From JAGNHN01 sp964590645 (GTDB lineage Bacteria > Bacteroidota > Bacteroidia > Bacteroidales > JAGNHN01), in contig CAZPYJ010000010.1 of assembly GCA_964590645.1 (NCBI GenBank), positions 1 to 64,000 of the forward strand: 64,000 nt of DNA, written 5' to 3'. Shown here one piece after another: positions 37,701 through 44,827 of the stretch. How positions within the stretch are numbered: the stretch's first letter is position 1; the number at the start of each line of letters is the position of its first letter. The notes below the pieces were generated by a model. The model was not told the origin of the DNA. It ran no database searches and worked only from the letters and a program-made list of their open reading frames with translations. Position numbers and translations under genes: made by a program.

Positions 37701-39345
37701 TTACTGCGACAACTGTGCCCCCGGCTGTGATCTCACAGGGGGCAGCGGCACCAGTTTCCGTGCAAACCTGCGCATCATTGGTCAATCGGACAAAACGCGT
37801 TATTCCTGGACTGGTCCGAATGCCTATCAGTCCTCCTATCCTTTTATCATCCTTCCCTCTCTGGAAAGCAGTATGGCAGGAGTGTACACCTTTACCGTTG
37901 ACAATGGATGGGGTTGCACAGACAGCGACCAGCTGAATCTGGGTATCCTGCCCAGCCCCCTTGTTGACGCAGGCCTGAATGATACCATACTGAGGCTCGA
38001 CACGGCCCAACTGTTTGGAAATGTGAGCGGGGGAGTAGCTCCATACACCTATTCCTGGAGCCCGGTAAACCTGGTTGAAGATCCGGATAGTCTGCAAACC
38101 GCGGCTTATCCATTGGTCAAGACCTGGTTTACGCTGGAAGCGACAGGCCAGAACGGGTGTATAGCCAGCGACCAGGTATGGATCGAAGTGATTCCTGTGC
38201 ATTTACTCAGCGGACAGGTCAGGTATGTCAATGATATGCAAACAGGAGTTTCTGATGTACTTGTCACCGCCTATTCTCCTTCGCTCGGCACCACCGACAG
38301 CACCCTCTCAGGACAGGGAGGGATGTATGCGCTTCGGCTGAAGGAAGGCACCTACCAAATTCAGGCATCAACGGATGCTCCCTGGTACGGCGCCAATGCC
38401 ACCGATGCACTCGTCATCGCCCGCCACGCTACTTTCTATACCAACCTGACAGGGCTCAAACTGGATGCCGCGGATGTGAACCTGAGCAGCAGCGTCAATG
38501 CCACCGATGCACTCCTGGTAATGCGCCGTTTTGTGGGCAAGGTAGACAGCTTTGCTGCCGGCGACTGGGTGGTACAGTCTTTCGTTCCGCAAACCTTCAC
38601 CAATGACAGGGTGCTGAACATTGACCTGATCAATACAGGGGATGTGGATGCCTCCAATGTGCCCAACAAGGCGGCTCAGGATTATGTCCGCTTGTCCTAC
38701 ACCCCTGCCCCGATCATTGCAAAGGATTATGTGGCTGAAATTCCTGTATTCCTGAGAGAAGGCGGAGAACTGGGTGCCATCTCCCTGGAGCTTGTTTTAC
38801 CGGCAGGCATTTCAGAGGTGAGCGGAATCAGCTCAACATTGGAGAATCTGATCTACCACAGTCACGGACAGAAGTTACGCATTGCCTGGCAGCAGCCCCT
38901 TGGCCGTTTCGTCCCTGAAACCGAGCCATTGTTTATCCTGCATTGCAAGCTGAAGTCAGATATTGGCAATTCACAATATCTAACCCTTGGAAGCGGAAGT
39001 GAATTTGCAGATCCGGACGGGATGGTGATGAAGAATGTTGAAATCTTCACTCAGGCTGTGACCACAGACGGATCGGGACCTGCCCTGGGCCGGAACTATC
39101 CGGATCCCTTCTCCGAAAGGACACATATTCCTTATTATCTGCCTGAGGAGGCGTATATACAGTTAAGCCTGCACGATGTGCTCGGTCGGCAGTTGGAGAC
39201 CCTTTTCGAAGGAATGGCGGCAGCTGGAAATCATCTGTATACGCTGAACGGGAACCACCTTGCACCGGGAGTGTACTTCTATCGCCTCAGCATAGAAGGA
39301 GACGCCCCCTATTCGGCTTCCTTTAAGATGATCATTTCACGCTAA
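25732..39345 (+). CDS. 4537-residue multidomain T9SS exoprotein
   Basis: One uninterrupted frame of 13.6 kb with the signal peptide MKRVNHLLTLGLCWILLSPA. Domains in order: a DSFGDGWNGG beta domain (25-130), a MAM/concanavalin-like domain (about 237-420), a domain like the neuraminidase N-terminal one (420-565), a parallel beta-helix with NNT and SNN turns (568-990), a lamin-tail domain (about 1189-1380), many ASPM-SPD2-Hydin/choice-of-anchor-D type Ig repeats with NTGCDTL motifs, a GEVED domain (1800-1910) and a LamG/jelly-roll lectin domain (3268-3473). The end is the shared cassette: CnaB-like (4156), dockerin-like NATDALVIARH and DVNLSSSVNATDAL (4216-4286), cohesin-like (4323-4442) and T9SS (4450-4537). 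Several modules can bind glycans, so a cell-surface adhesin or matrix scaffold is likely. It is first gene of the operon; the next begins 16 bases later. Confidence 0.92.
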   Translation: MKRVNHLLTLGLCWILLSPASLFACLYTVELYDSFGDGWNGGQLNILVNGTPVLTNLTLSDGYGPAVFSFNVANGDQISTVYTAGSWSSENEYFIYNSAGALVFSDGTQNQVPAGGVLGLAVCPDHDLKLADWLHPTVGCALGIDSVKILVINNGVYAESGFTLSYSIDNGSTYQTDSVHTPLNPGDTLYHTFSVPANFTALGLYACLAIVNLNTDQFPENDTLSREIYNSPVISSYPYFQDFEGGAAHWHSGGINSSWALGSPNGNTFTSAYSGSNAWTSNLTGSYNTMEASWVESPCFDFSGLVNPWVSFIFDCDAEGSDDGAALQYTTDGIHWYHVGAAGDPNNWYNNWWVNSLLSFGNQEGWSGFWGQWSQAIHSLPFLAGAPYVKFRLVFASDDYDSGADGFVFDDFSVFQPPFMAFSEISATQQNTKGVGQGAIAAEILGIQVTTTGSTTPILAGDFHFNAAGMKAISDIDSARLFFTGTNPNFAPFQQIGNAVAPSGPFTLSANTLLAEGVNYFWLTYDVKITAQPGNILDAILDSVVVDDTIRYPLVGDPTGNRLILEAMAGNYIIDSAGTGDYVSFTEAVDDLILRGVKDSVTFLVKPGHYNEQVIIPDIGGASANHPIRFTSFTGDSSSVVLHYAITNLDSNWVVRFDGASFIQFDRMTLQADEIIIVAKATAMPGGRILILYNGASHNTFSRLLFNGLEPFSSSTNYAVIYSLGAGNSYNTFQNNTIRNGSTGIYLNGSYYQHDQSNTIDGNRFEGFYFSGIYAYNQGGAIINNNTLLAHAMAAGIYGIMMNEFSGSNQVISNAIIGAVTSYAYGIYAYYLSNLLKTPSVIANNAISLSTSGNSSVRGIYLVSSNQIHVAHNSINILSSSTTSYNLYSSNNLNCSILNNILRQDGGGRALYFTGTNRPVVSDHNVLYTTGNFFAYNGLSYNDLTSWLATGYDSNSVSIEPGFFSETDLQTLNADIDGMGTPLAQIPFDITGAVRDSLHPDPGAYEFDPPAQEAELVSLLSPTDECGLGLETITLEILNRGTQAINGGLTAYYAVNGGTPVSANVPGNYPAGSTFTFSFPSPFDFTSPAGDTVFHFHFWIELSGDPIQSNDSLEAGIYSRFTPPAPTTQDDVVSFGQSASLIAQSSFPLHWFALPIGENVLYSGDTFETPVLYDTSLFYVAAKAPGPEVKITEVVFAWNFSGATSPYPSHLPGNDFDGIEISNLGSAPAYLGGYVMEMVGYVNLTYQIPANVVLAPGEVLILIHYSSVPFLDDPVNNLYVMSNTHWMGAYNATGYILRNPQGDIVDVLASYSYVFNEQQTGVSSSDWSGTLSGGYAGLSRATSDNNTSADWYLPISSNRQSFGLLNPQLSLGEGEGCFSQRSVATAFVINIPPLGEPSLSPDTLFATIQSCTDSITLPLTLENIGDSILDYNTAAAQQPGFSASSWKTWNTSGATTTHTFTGLPLNADTLRITLRFKGDFSSSFEYTSLYIEGQFIGQIQDGDLPDNTLITADLVFTGTDVATWLADGNLTVTLQNTSSVGWGYSGEFHQVDVLIKGPATWLEIEDVNASLGIGSSTTIDVTFFADGLVNGTYHTSFPMHFNNPGMPKLITHCVLTVNGLPEIAFSDNCIHYGDVMALTSVTDSIYLINTGCDTLHIDSLGTGMSEYSVTPSGSFGLFPGDTLTLYITFSPQSNGSFNTDLTVYSNMPNATVCLTGSAYLPPEISLSPDTLFAVLQGCEDSLLTSFTIENLGDTTLEYQVLGGGGQAISPLCTPITTQYCCGMGIHQVTFAGIDHNTGDGSESYQDYSASQRAEVEAGESYPIYVRTGTSYNEHVRVWVDFNNNGVFENDELQMATVGQYVHHNGNIAIPYDAVSNVPLRLRIMSDYSGSPQPEPCNNLVYGQCEDYALIIRSGTDFAADSGSIAPGSSVNIDVWFRASGLPSGIYEGNVWVASNDPVNPLFSISTHLELIGAPEIQVSADSLLFDSLMIGAVQEKSFLIRNTGCSTLVVSSLSATSQHFTVIPDSLSLLPGDSATAVVSFAPVSTGELTGLLNIQNNDQAVALFIRGVGLPAPDISVSPDTLFVTITNCNDSATASLLVNNSGTADLFFDISSSTGTVSLDTVLSRFNTAFTQITTLIPNRYSFSDGVTGNYIPDGGLDMYDNGNYISTNFQSNIFYSDNLVVNSVAFGSNGRYATRKVDGLWLMAADLDSVSYIEINGNLGADGSGNADGSILETTINGITYTIFIKRVYNAGDPSINQVFITEKKTGHSQTFATNTNDGQHRVFDLIENTRIYYLLYAGLSGHYINDSITLEIAREFIRVINPSPAWLSLSPLAGTLSPSGTQSITANIYSDGLYNGTYVATIEFASNDPDEPTYKVPLVLTIDGSAAIAYAPGSLSYGNTMQGTAASLPLRIWNTGCGDLIADSVWTTLASDFQPALDQFAIAPGDSLDLFVDFTPTLNGPVNAQLNIQSNLGLYTINLDGVGVPAPIISTLPISLAATIPSCDDSVNLPLWIYNTGMGDLIYEVSGGNTVFYDETSQIGFNVNAALTQHTFTGIPSNTDSLFITVTLNGDFDQTSEYASLYIDGQNMGIIPDDNLPNNTDIVVEYAFDASTFAGWIGDGNIVVGIQNTSSVDPFSGLGNYHRVNVRILSAPWLSLQGTNDTVVSGDSSLVFVQFSSRGLVSKDYFSLLQITSNDPYTPLLEVPCTLSVAGPAAFATSDSCLYFNTVLVGNQKNDTLSLYNTGCDTLHILNYIMSSSDFTASGIPSFIYPGGSAEVIIQFQPLAVGNYSDNLELQTNLGNFQICLDGTGAAPPVLEYSPVSLTANLSDCFDTLSLPLYISNSGVEDLVFSIAGDATDSVQILAYNYASTNLTSNVLNAVSQYFTEYEIEYSNTTSASVLSNQLQGKDVLLFVRFSSNAQSVFANFAPVLQDFVSQGGTVIFTGTYDGSYSQNMYATGLLSGAYSSYYTSGSVFLNTNDPYTQSLPSQIPMVSYVFLHNLTNPDLVRLGSSGNSDVIAYRNIGNGRVCYMGYDFFTYQQDAALILSRFVEEATRGGIPSWLRIAPMADTVSTGDTSTVMVTFDPAGLISGNYTSNLVIRTNVPGSPGDSVLCTLNLNGYAIAILPDSCVDIGAVMVGSSLSGSFGIQNAGCDILEITHIQNSDPAFSSTLSTSTLSPGSQGSVNLLFQPVSTGLHIDTLILTTNIGTLSICIMAEAQSAPELGINPASLSASIIGCNNSITETVSITNNGNASLNWTVPSQQSTDHALFFDGYDDYINLGSWNAGGIWTLEAWVNPASLMSGRRTILGGVYNCADWAITVQDGEFAMMIKPQSALCSYTAKSGVVAESGYWYHLALVNNGTQARLYINGQLEATQNVSPYYIGTNGGVRIGGEYCCWGNNFHGYIDEVRVWNTARSVTQITSKMFSGLAGNESGLAGYWPLDEGSGNLVYDQSSSGYNGNIYGPAWALSDKPFNWVLASPASGSVPALDSATINVTFYSAGLSTGTHYSTLLIETDDPLNPMVSLPCTLSVTGEAEIAFNVQCLNFPPTMQFAQSTSTLMISNPGCDDLVITTVSTSSGSFVPQANSFTIKPGFSYDLDVVFQPATTGNYNESLYITSNLGSDTLCLQGLATNRPVAIFSGDSLSGAPACTYTDTASILIQNQGDVALTLSYTLSSNVGWGGFVQQPLIIGPQNQEALVFWFDKTGIAPGTYTSQLNITTNDPLNPLHIIDIVMHIPNVLDFVDLGPDTGSCIGLSLNLDAGPGFNSYLWNTGATTRIVSVSNTGTYSVTVSDPFGCISTDEINASFYDYPVAIAGSDTSICEFYPVTLEGTASGLIPATPVDIVVGTGTQSTASTLAVPFKTYYMDGKTQLMYTRDELYALGYEAGPIYQIGFQVMSPGSPAMQGFSIHIGESPAGSLSGFVSGLQSAYDTNIYQPVSGWNMFQLQQPFYWSGQNNLVVEVCFNNNSWSSNSSMVYTQVSGSVWSNYCDNCAPGCDLTGGSGTSFRANLRIIGQSDKTRYSWTGPNAYQSSYPFIILPSLESSMAGVYTFTVDNGWGCTDSDQLNLGILPSPLVDAGLNDTILRLDTAQLFGNVSGGVAPYTYSWSPVNLVEDPDSLQTAAYPLVKTWFTLEATGQNGCIASDQVWIEVIPVHLLSGQVRYVNDMQTGVSDVLVTAYSPSLGTTDSTLSGQGGMYALRLKEGTYQIQASTDAPWYGANATDALVIARHATFYTNLTGLKLDAADVNLSSSVNATDALLVMRRFVGKVDSFAAGDWVVQSFVPQTFTNDRVLNIDLINTGDVDASNVPNKAAQDYVRLSYTPAPIIAKDYVAEIPVFLREGGELGAISLELVLPAGISEVSGISSTLENLIYHSHGQKLRIAWQQPLGRFVPETEPLFILHCKLKSDIGNSQYLTLGSGSEFADPDGMVMKNVEIFTQAVTTDGSGPALGRNYPDPFSERTHIPYYLPEEAYIQLSLHDVLGRQLETLFEGMAAAGNHLYTLNGNHLAPGVYFYRLSIEGDAPYSASFKMIISR

Positions 39346-39361
39346 TGAGGAGGGACAGAAA

Positions 39362-42300
39362 ATGAAAACAAGAATTTCAAGCTTTTTTGATATGAAAAGG
39401 AAAGTCACTGCCCGCGTTGCCCTTTTAATCCTGGCCATCGCATTTTCAGCTGCCCATATCCAGGCGCAAAACCTGCGTTTCTCCCTGGATACGGTAGTAG
39501 CCAATCCCGGCAGCAATATAACAATGGGCGTTTATGCGCATAATCTTGATGATGTAGGCGCCATTTCCCTCTTTATCAACTTCGCTACCTCCGGACTTAG
39601 CTACCTGGGTGCTGGCAATTGGCATCCCTCCTTCGACAATGGCTATAACCTTGTCAATGCTGCAGGAGGTCTTGTTGGGATTATCTGGTTTGATACGGCC
39701 GGGATGACTTCAGGCAGTGTAAAACTGCTTGATCTGTATTTCCAGCATAAAAGTGGCAGCACCACGCTGACCTTTAATCAGTACTGCGAGACAGCCGACA
39801 GCGAGGGCATCGTGATCAGTCCGGTGGATTATGATCACGGTCTGGTGGTTCCAGCCTTGCAGGTTTCCCTGACAGATCCGGTGATGCACATCTGTACCGG
39901 CAGCACCGCCACACTGAATGCACAGGTGAGCGGCGGATTCGGAAGCCCGGTCTATGAGTGGTTCTCCAATCCTCCCGGATTTGCTGCGACTACACCCGGC
40001 GTAAGTATCAACCCGAGCGTGCCGACTACATATTTTGTAGCGGTACACGAAGGTGTACAAAGCGATACCGCTTCCATTTTTGTGGATTTCTTCACAGACC
40101 AGCCGGTGCAGTCGGTGAGCGGAATGATTCCTGCCGACAGCACCGAAGGCCTGGATCGAAACGTCAATTTCAGCTGGTTCCCGGCAGGCAATGCCAGTCT
40201 GTATGATCTGTACCTGTGGAAAGAAGGAGATCCGGTTCCTGCCAACCCGACTAAAGCAGACCTCAGCCAGATCAGTACCAGCGTAGCGAACCTTTCCTAT
40301 GAGACCCGTTATTTCTGGAAAGTCAGGGCCCGAAACAATTGCTTCGACAGCACCGGACCAGTGCAAACCTTCACCGTGCTGGCACTCCCGGAGTTGCACG
40401 TAGTAAGTATGGATCATTCCTTATCGAAGAGCGGCCAGGCCATCCAGGTTACCTGGACCGTCCGGAACGATGGTAACGGGCCCACCACCACCCCTGTCTG
40501 GTATGACAGGATTTGGATCAGTCCTGATATTGATTTGCGGATCGGTGAGCCCGAAGATGTTCTTCTGGGAACCTACACCAATCCTACTGCACTGGCCCCC
40601 GGACAGAGTTATACGCAAACCAAAACCATCCCTCTTCCCAAGAACTATATCGGAACCTACTTCATCTTTGCGCTCACAGACGTAATGGATGCCATTCTCA
40701 GCTTTGATCCCAATGCCGTCTTTCCCAACCCATACAATCCTCCGCCCTACCTTACCGCATTTTCCCACTACGGGGCAGGGGTGAATCTGGTCAAAGAGCC
40801 CAATGATAATCCGCCCTGGTACGACAACTTCTTCTACAAGGAAATCACCTTCCCTGTCCCCCCCTTGCCAGATTTGCAAGTCAACAGTGTGGCGGCACCG
40901 ATCAGCACCTTCTCAGGGCAAAACATTACGGTGAACTGGACGGTGGAGAACCACGGCGATGCCTCCACCGGACTGGCTACCTGGATTGATAAGGTATATC
41001 TTTCCACAGACAGTATTCTGGATCCCGCGGATGATTATCTCGGTTATCTGTCCACCACAGTGAGCAACCCGGGTGGGCTGCTTAATCCCGATAGCAGCTA
41101 TAATGCAATGAAAGTTTTTGCAATACCGCATTACATCCAGGGGGACTTTTATGTAATTGTCCATACAGATGCCAACAATGCACTCTATGAACACGCCTTT
41201 GATGAAAACAATACCAATGTAAGTGCCGCAATCAATGTCATTCTCACCCCACCTCCCGATCTGGTGGTCAGCGCTGTCACCGCCCCTGATTCCGCTTCAA
41301 ACCGGGAATCAGTCAACATCAAATGGAGTGTAGCCAACCTGGGGGCCACAGGCCCTGTTAAAAAAACCTGGTGGGACGCAGTATACCTTTCTCCTTCCAC
41401 CTCTTTTGAAGATCCCGGTTTACTCTATCTGGGGCAGAAAAAGGTGACGGTTTCTTCATTGAATCCTGGCGCCTTCTATTCGGAACAAATGAATGTTACT
41501 ATCCCAGCAGATTATAATGGTCCATATTATTTCTTCGTCCATACCAATTACAAAGGAGACGAATTCGAGTTCACTGCAGACACCAACAATTTCAGGGCGG
41601 CCCTGAATTTCACCGAAATTATTTCGCCAGACCTTCAGCCTGCATCCCTGAGTGCACCCTCAACGAACACCGATGGAGAAAAATTCATTTTGAGCTGGCA
41701 AATAGAAAACCTGGGACCCGGCGACCTGCTGGGCAGGAGTTGGTACGAAAAGGTTTACCTTTCCCCAACCCCCCTCTATCAGCCAGGCTTTTCCACCCAA
41801 CTGAAAAGCAAGAAACAAACATCTGACATTCCGGCCGGTAATGCCATCGGAGCCTCAGACAGCATCAGCCTGCCCTACAATCTGGTAGAAGGGAATTTCT
41901 TTCTGCACGTGGTGAGTGATGCCTCCAACGACATCTTTGAAAATGGATTGGAAAGCAATAATGTGAGCAGCACTCCCGCAATGATTGCGGTTACACGCCC
42001 CGATCTTCAGGTAAGCGGCATCCAAAGCCCGGATACGGGCAATAGCGGACAACCCGTCAATATAAGCTGGTACGACAAGAATACAGGCAACGGGAATGTC
42101 AACGGTACCTGGAGCGACAGGGTCTACCTGAGTTCATCACCGGTTTACTCCACCACAAACCGGACCCTTCTGTCCACCTTTACATACAGCAGCCCGATTG
42201 CCGGTGGCGACTCCATCCATATCACTGAAAATGTGACCCTCCCCAACGGAATCTCGGGCAATTTCTACCTCTATATCCACACGGATTATCACAATCAGAT

Positions 42301-44827
42301 ACCGGAAGGTGGGAGAGATGGGAATAACATCACCCGAAGTCCCGATCCCATTTTCATCCAACTCAGTCCGTATGCCGATCTGGTTCCCGACTCCATTATC
42401 CTCCCGGATACCGCCTGGGCAGGGACGTTTATCGATGTCGGAATGAGGGTGCGCAATAACGGTTCAGGGGCCGCCCTGGGCAGCAGCTGGCTGGATCGCA
42501 TTCTGCTTGGCACACACGCCAATCCGGGTGTGGGTAAACCCACCTCCCTCCTCACTTCGGCACGAAACACTCCCCTTCTTCCCGATTCGTCCTATCTGTG
42601 GTCCGGAGGGGCACAGCTACCCACAAACCTGTCCCCGGGCACGTATTACATCATCGGTAAGACCGATGACAATGATCAGATATACGAGTTTACGGGAGAG
42701 GCCAACAACTTTCTGGGAAAACCATTCTATGTGCAGGGCTATCCCCTGGATATGGAAGCACAGAACCTGGGCTGGGCAGGAGACAGCTTTTCCTCTTTAC
42801 AGTCTGTTCATTTCCAATGGCTGGCAGCCAATGTGGGCATAGTGAAGACCGTCGCCAAAAACTGGATGGATGGGATATATCTTTCCACAGACACCCTTTT
42901 CGACCCGGCATCAGACATTCTGCTCAAGCAAGAGAATATCTCCGGACCGGTTTTGCCCGGATCCACATACAGTAAAAGCACTTCCGGGATGATCCCCTAT
43001 GGAATGAGTGGAAACTACTATATTTTTATTGTCGTCGATCATACACACATAACGGCTGATTATCAACGCAACAACAATGTGCTGCTGGGAAGAGACGCCC
43101 AGGGCATACCCAGATCGATTCACATTACCGAGTTGCCCTCCCCCGACCTTGTTGTCAGTCATCTTGAGGTACCGCCTCAAATTTTCTCCGGACAGGCTTA
43201 TCAGATCATCTGGACGGTAACCAACCAGGGACTGGGTGCAGCTTCTGGCCCGTGGTGGGATAAGTTCTATTTATCCACCGACTTCGAGATCAATCAGGGC
43301 GACCTGAATGTAGGCAACCGTCAACGCCTCCTGGATCTGGGTCCGGGTGATTCCTACACGGATACACTGGAGGTGTCGACCAATTTCGCACAGACGATGA
43401 ACTACATTTTGATTGCCAGCACAGACCACACCCAGATGGTGCCGGAATACAATGCCGAAGACAACAATACCGACTTCGTCTTTACGGCAGCCAGCATCCC
43501 CCCCCCTTCCGATTTGATCATCACCCGGATTGAAACGCAGGATACCCTGATTACGGGAGAGTCAATGCCAATCACCTGGACATTGCAGAACATCGGCCCC
43601 AACCAGGCCAAAGGAAGCAGTACAGATGGTTTCTACATTTCTATAGATAATAACCTGGATAACCACGACCTGCTCTTTGAAAGCCAGCTTATGCCGATTC
43701 ATATCCTTCCAGGTGATACGCTTGATAAGCAAATCAACAGCATTGTTCCAGCAGTGGCCGACGGAGACTATTACCTGATAGGTGTGGCAGACATCAAGAA
43801 TAATATCTTCGAAACAAATGATACCAACAATCTCTTTGTTTCCGGCCCACATAGCCTGAGTCTGCCCATTCTTCCCCTCAATGTTCACGTTCAGGATACG
43901 ATACAGAATCTGGAATACAAGCACTGGCGCATTGATATTCCGGATAGTCTGATCGGGGAAACCATTCTGATTGAGCTCAAAGGCGACAGCATCACCGGGA
44001 ACAATGAGATGTTTTATGCCCGTGACCGGGTTCCCAGCAAAATTGACTGGGATCGCCGTCACGCCAATTTCTTCCGGGGCAACCAGGAACTGGTAATCCC
44101 GGAGGTGTTCCCCGGCAAACATTATCTTACCATTACCGGAATCAGCGGACTTGCCAATGAGCAGGAGATCGAACTGTATGCCCGCAAGCTGAATTTTGAG
44201 ATCCGGCATTATGATCCGCAGCAAGGGGGAAACCTGGGCACAGTGACAATGCAGCTGGATGGATCTAAATTTACGCCTGGAATGGAGTTGAGACTGGTAG
44301 ATCCAAGCGGATCCAGATTTTCCATCCCTGCCCTGGATGTTCAATATGTAGATCCTTCCAAGGCTTATGCCATTTTGGTACTGGATAAGGACGATTATGA
44401 AGGAGATTATGGGCGAACCCCTGCTGCACCGGGTATTTTCGACATCCATCTGATCAAACCGGGCATTGACACCGTCATCGTCCCTGATGGTTTTGAGATT
44501 GTGCCCGGCAGCGGTGAAAACCTGCTGATCAACATTCAGCATCCACCCAGTGTTAGGCCAAACCGCTTCCTGACAATGTCGATCCAATATGCCAATGCGG
44601 GCAATAACGACATCATTGATCCAAAAGCAGCATTAATCAGCCTGGAGGGAGCTCCTATCGGGCTGGATATGAGCGATCTTCAATACAACATCAGGGATAT
44701 CCAGATAGAATTCACTGATCCGGATGGCCCCCCGGGTATCCTCAGGCCCGGTTCTTTCTGGACTGTACATATCTATACTAAATCTACCCACACACTGCAT
44801 TTCAAACTAATCAGGGTTAGACAGTGA
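39362..44827 (+). CDS. CARDB-repeat exoprotein with N-terminal cohesin-like domain
   Basis: 1821 residues. The signal sequence is unusually long; it has a second Met at codon 11 and ends SAAHIQAQ. A cohesin-like domain (about 37-165) shows LRFSLDTVVANPGSNITM and VGAISLFINF. Ig-like and Fn3-like units follow, then at least nine CARDB domains of about 110-120 residues with the recurrent pattern PDL-V-W-V-N-G, VYLS-D, LPGDSY, GxYYxxVxTD and ENN. The last 300 residues are beta-rich and unlike CARDB, and end HFKLIRVRQ without a recognisable T9SS domain. It may be held outside by binding its neighbours. It starts 16 bases after the 4537-residue gene, and its stop codon overlaps the next possible start (GTGA), so translational coupling is likely. 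Confidence 0.88.
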   Translation: MKTRISSFFDMKRKVTARVALLILAIAFSAAHIQAQNLRFSLDTVVANPGSNITMGVYAHNLDDVGAISLFINFATSGLSYLGAGNWHPSFDNGYNLVNAAGGLVGIIWFDTAGMTSGSVKLLDLYFQHKSGSTTLTFNQYCETADSEGIVISPVDYDHGLVVPALQVSLTDPVMHICTGSTATLNAQVSGGFGSPVYEWFSNPPGFAATTPGVSINPSVPTTYFVAVHEGVQSDTASIFVDFFTDQPVQSVSGMIPADSTEGLDRNVNFSWFPAGNASLYDLYLWKEGDPVPANPTKADLSQISTSVANLSYETRYFWKVRARNNCFDSTGPVQTFTVLALPELHVVSMDHSLSKSGQAIQVTWTVRNDGNGPTTTPVWYDRIWISPDIDLRIGEPEDVLLGTYTNPTALAPGQSYTQTKTIPLPKNYIGTYFIFALTDVMDAILSFDPNAVFPNPYNPPPYLTAFSHYGAGVNLVKEPNDNPPWYDNFFYKEITFPVPPLPDLQVNSVAAPISTFSGQNITVNWTVENHGDASTGLATWIDKVYLSTDSILDPADDYLGYLSTTVSNPGGLLNPDSSYNAMKVFAIPHYIQGDFYVIVHTDANNALYEHAFDENNTNVSAAINVILTPPPDLVVSAVTAPDSASNRESVNIKWSVANLGATGPVKKTWWDAVYLSPSTSFEDPGLLYLGQKKVTVSSLNPGAFYSEQMNVTIPADYNGPYYFFVHTNYKGDEFEFTADTNNFRAALNFTEIISPDLQPASLSAPSTNTDGEKFILSWQIENLGPGDLLGRSWYEKVYLSPTPLYQPGFSTQLKSKKQTSDIPAGNAIGASDSISLPYNLVEGNFFLHVVSDASNDIFENGLESNNVSSTPAMIAVTRPDLQVSGIQSPDTGNSGQPVNISWYDKNTGNGNVNGTWSDRVYLSSSPVYSTTNRTLLSTFTYSSPIAGGDSIHITENVTLPNGISGNFYLYIHTDYHNQIPEGGRDGNNITRSPDPIFIQLSPYADLVPDSIILPDTAWAGTFIDVGMRVRNNGSGAALGSSWLDRILLGTHANPGVGKPTSLLTSARNTPLLPDSSYLWSGGAQLPTNLSPGTYYIIGKTDDNDQIYEFTGEANNFLGKPFYVQGYPLDMEAQNLGWAGDSFSSLQSVHFQWLAANVGIVKTVAKNWMDGIYLSTDTLFDPASDILLKQENISGPVLPGSTYSKSTSGMIPYGMSGNYYIFIVVDHTHITADYQRNNNVLLGRDAQGIPRSIHITELPSPDLVVSHLEVPPQIFSGQAYQIIWTVTNQGLGAASGPWWDKFYLSTDFEINQGDLNVGNRQRLLDLGPGDSYTDTLEVSTNFAQTMNYILIASTDHTQMVPEYNAEDNNTDFVFTAASIPPPSDLIITRIETQDTLITGESMPITWTLQNIGPNQAKGSSTDGFYISIDNNLDNHDLLFESQLMPIHILPGDTLDKQINSIVPAVADGDYYLIGVADIKNNIFETNDTNNLFVSGPHSLSLPILPLNVHVQDTIQNLEYKHWRIDIPDSLIGETILIELKGDSITGNNEMFYARDRVPSKIDWDRRHANFFRGNQELVIPEVFPGKHYLTITGISGLANEQEIELYARKLNFEIRHYDPQQGGNLGTVTMQLDGSKFTPGMELRLVDPSGSRFSIPALDVQYVDPSKAYAILVLDKDDYEGDYGRTPAAPGIFDIHLIKPGIDTVIVPDGFEIVPGSGENLLINIQHPPSVRPNRFLTMSIQYANAGNNDIIDPKAALISLEGAPIGLDMSDLQYNIRDIQIEFTDPDGPPGILRPGSFWTVHIYTKSTHTLHFKLIRVRQ

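Noticed and set aside
43562..44587. A 341-codon minus-strand frame
   Set aside because: It is fully antisense to the CARDB gene, with no signal, domain or start context.
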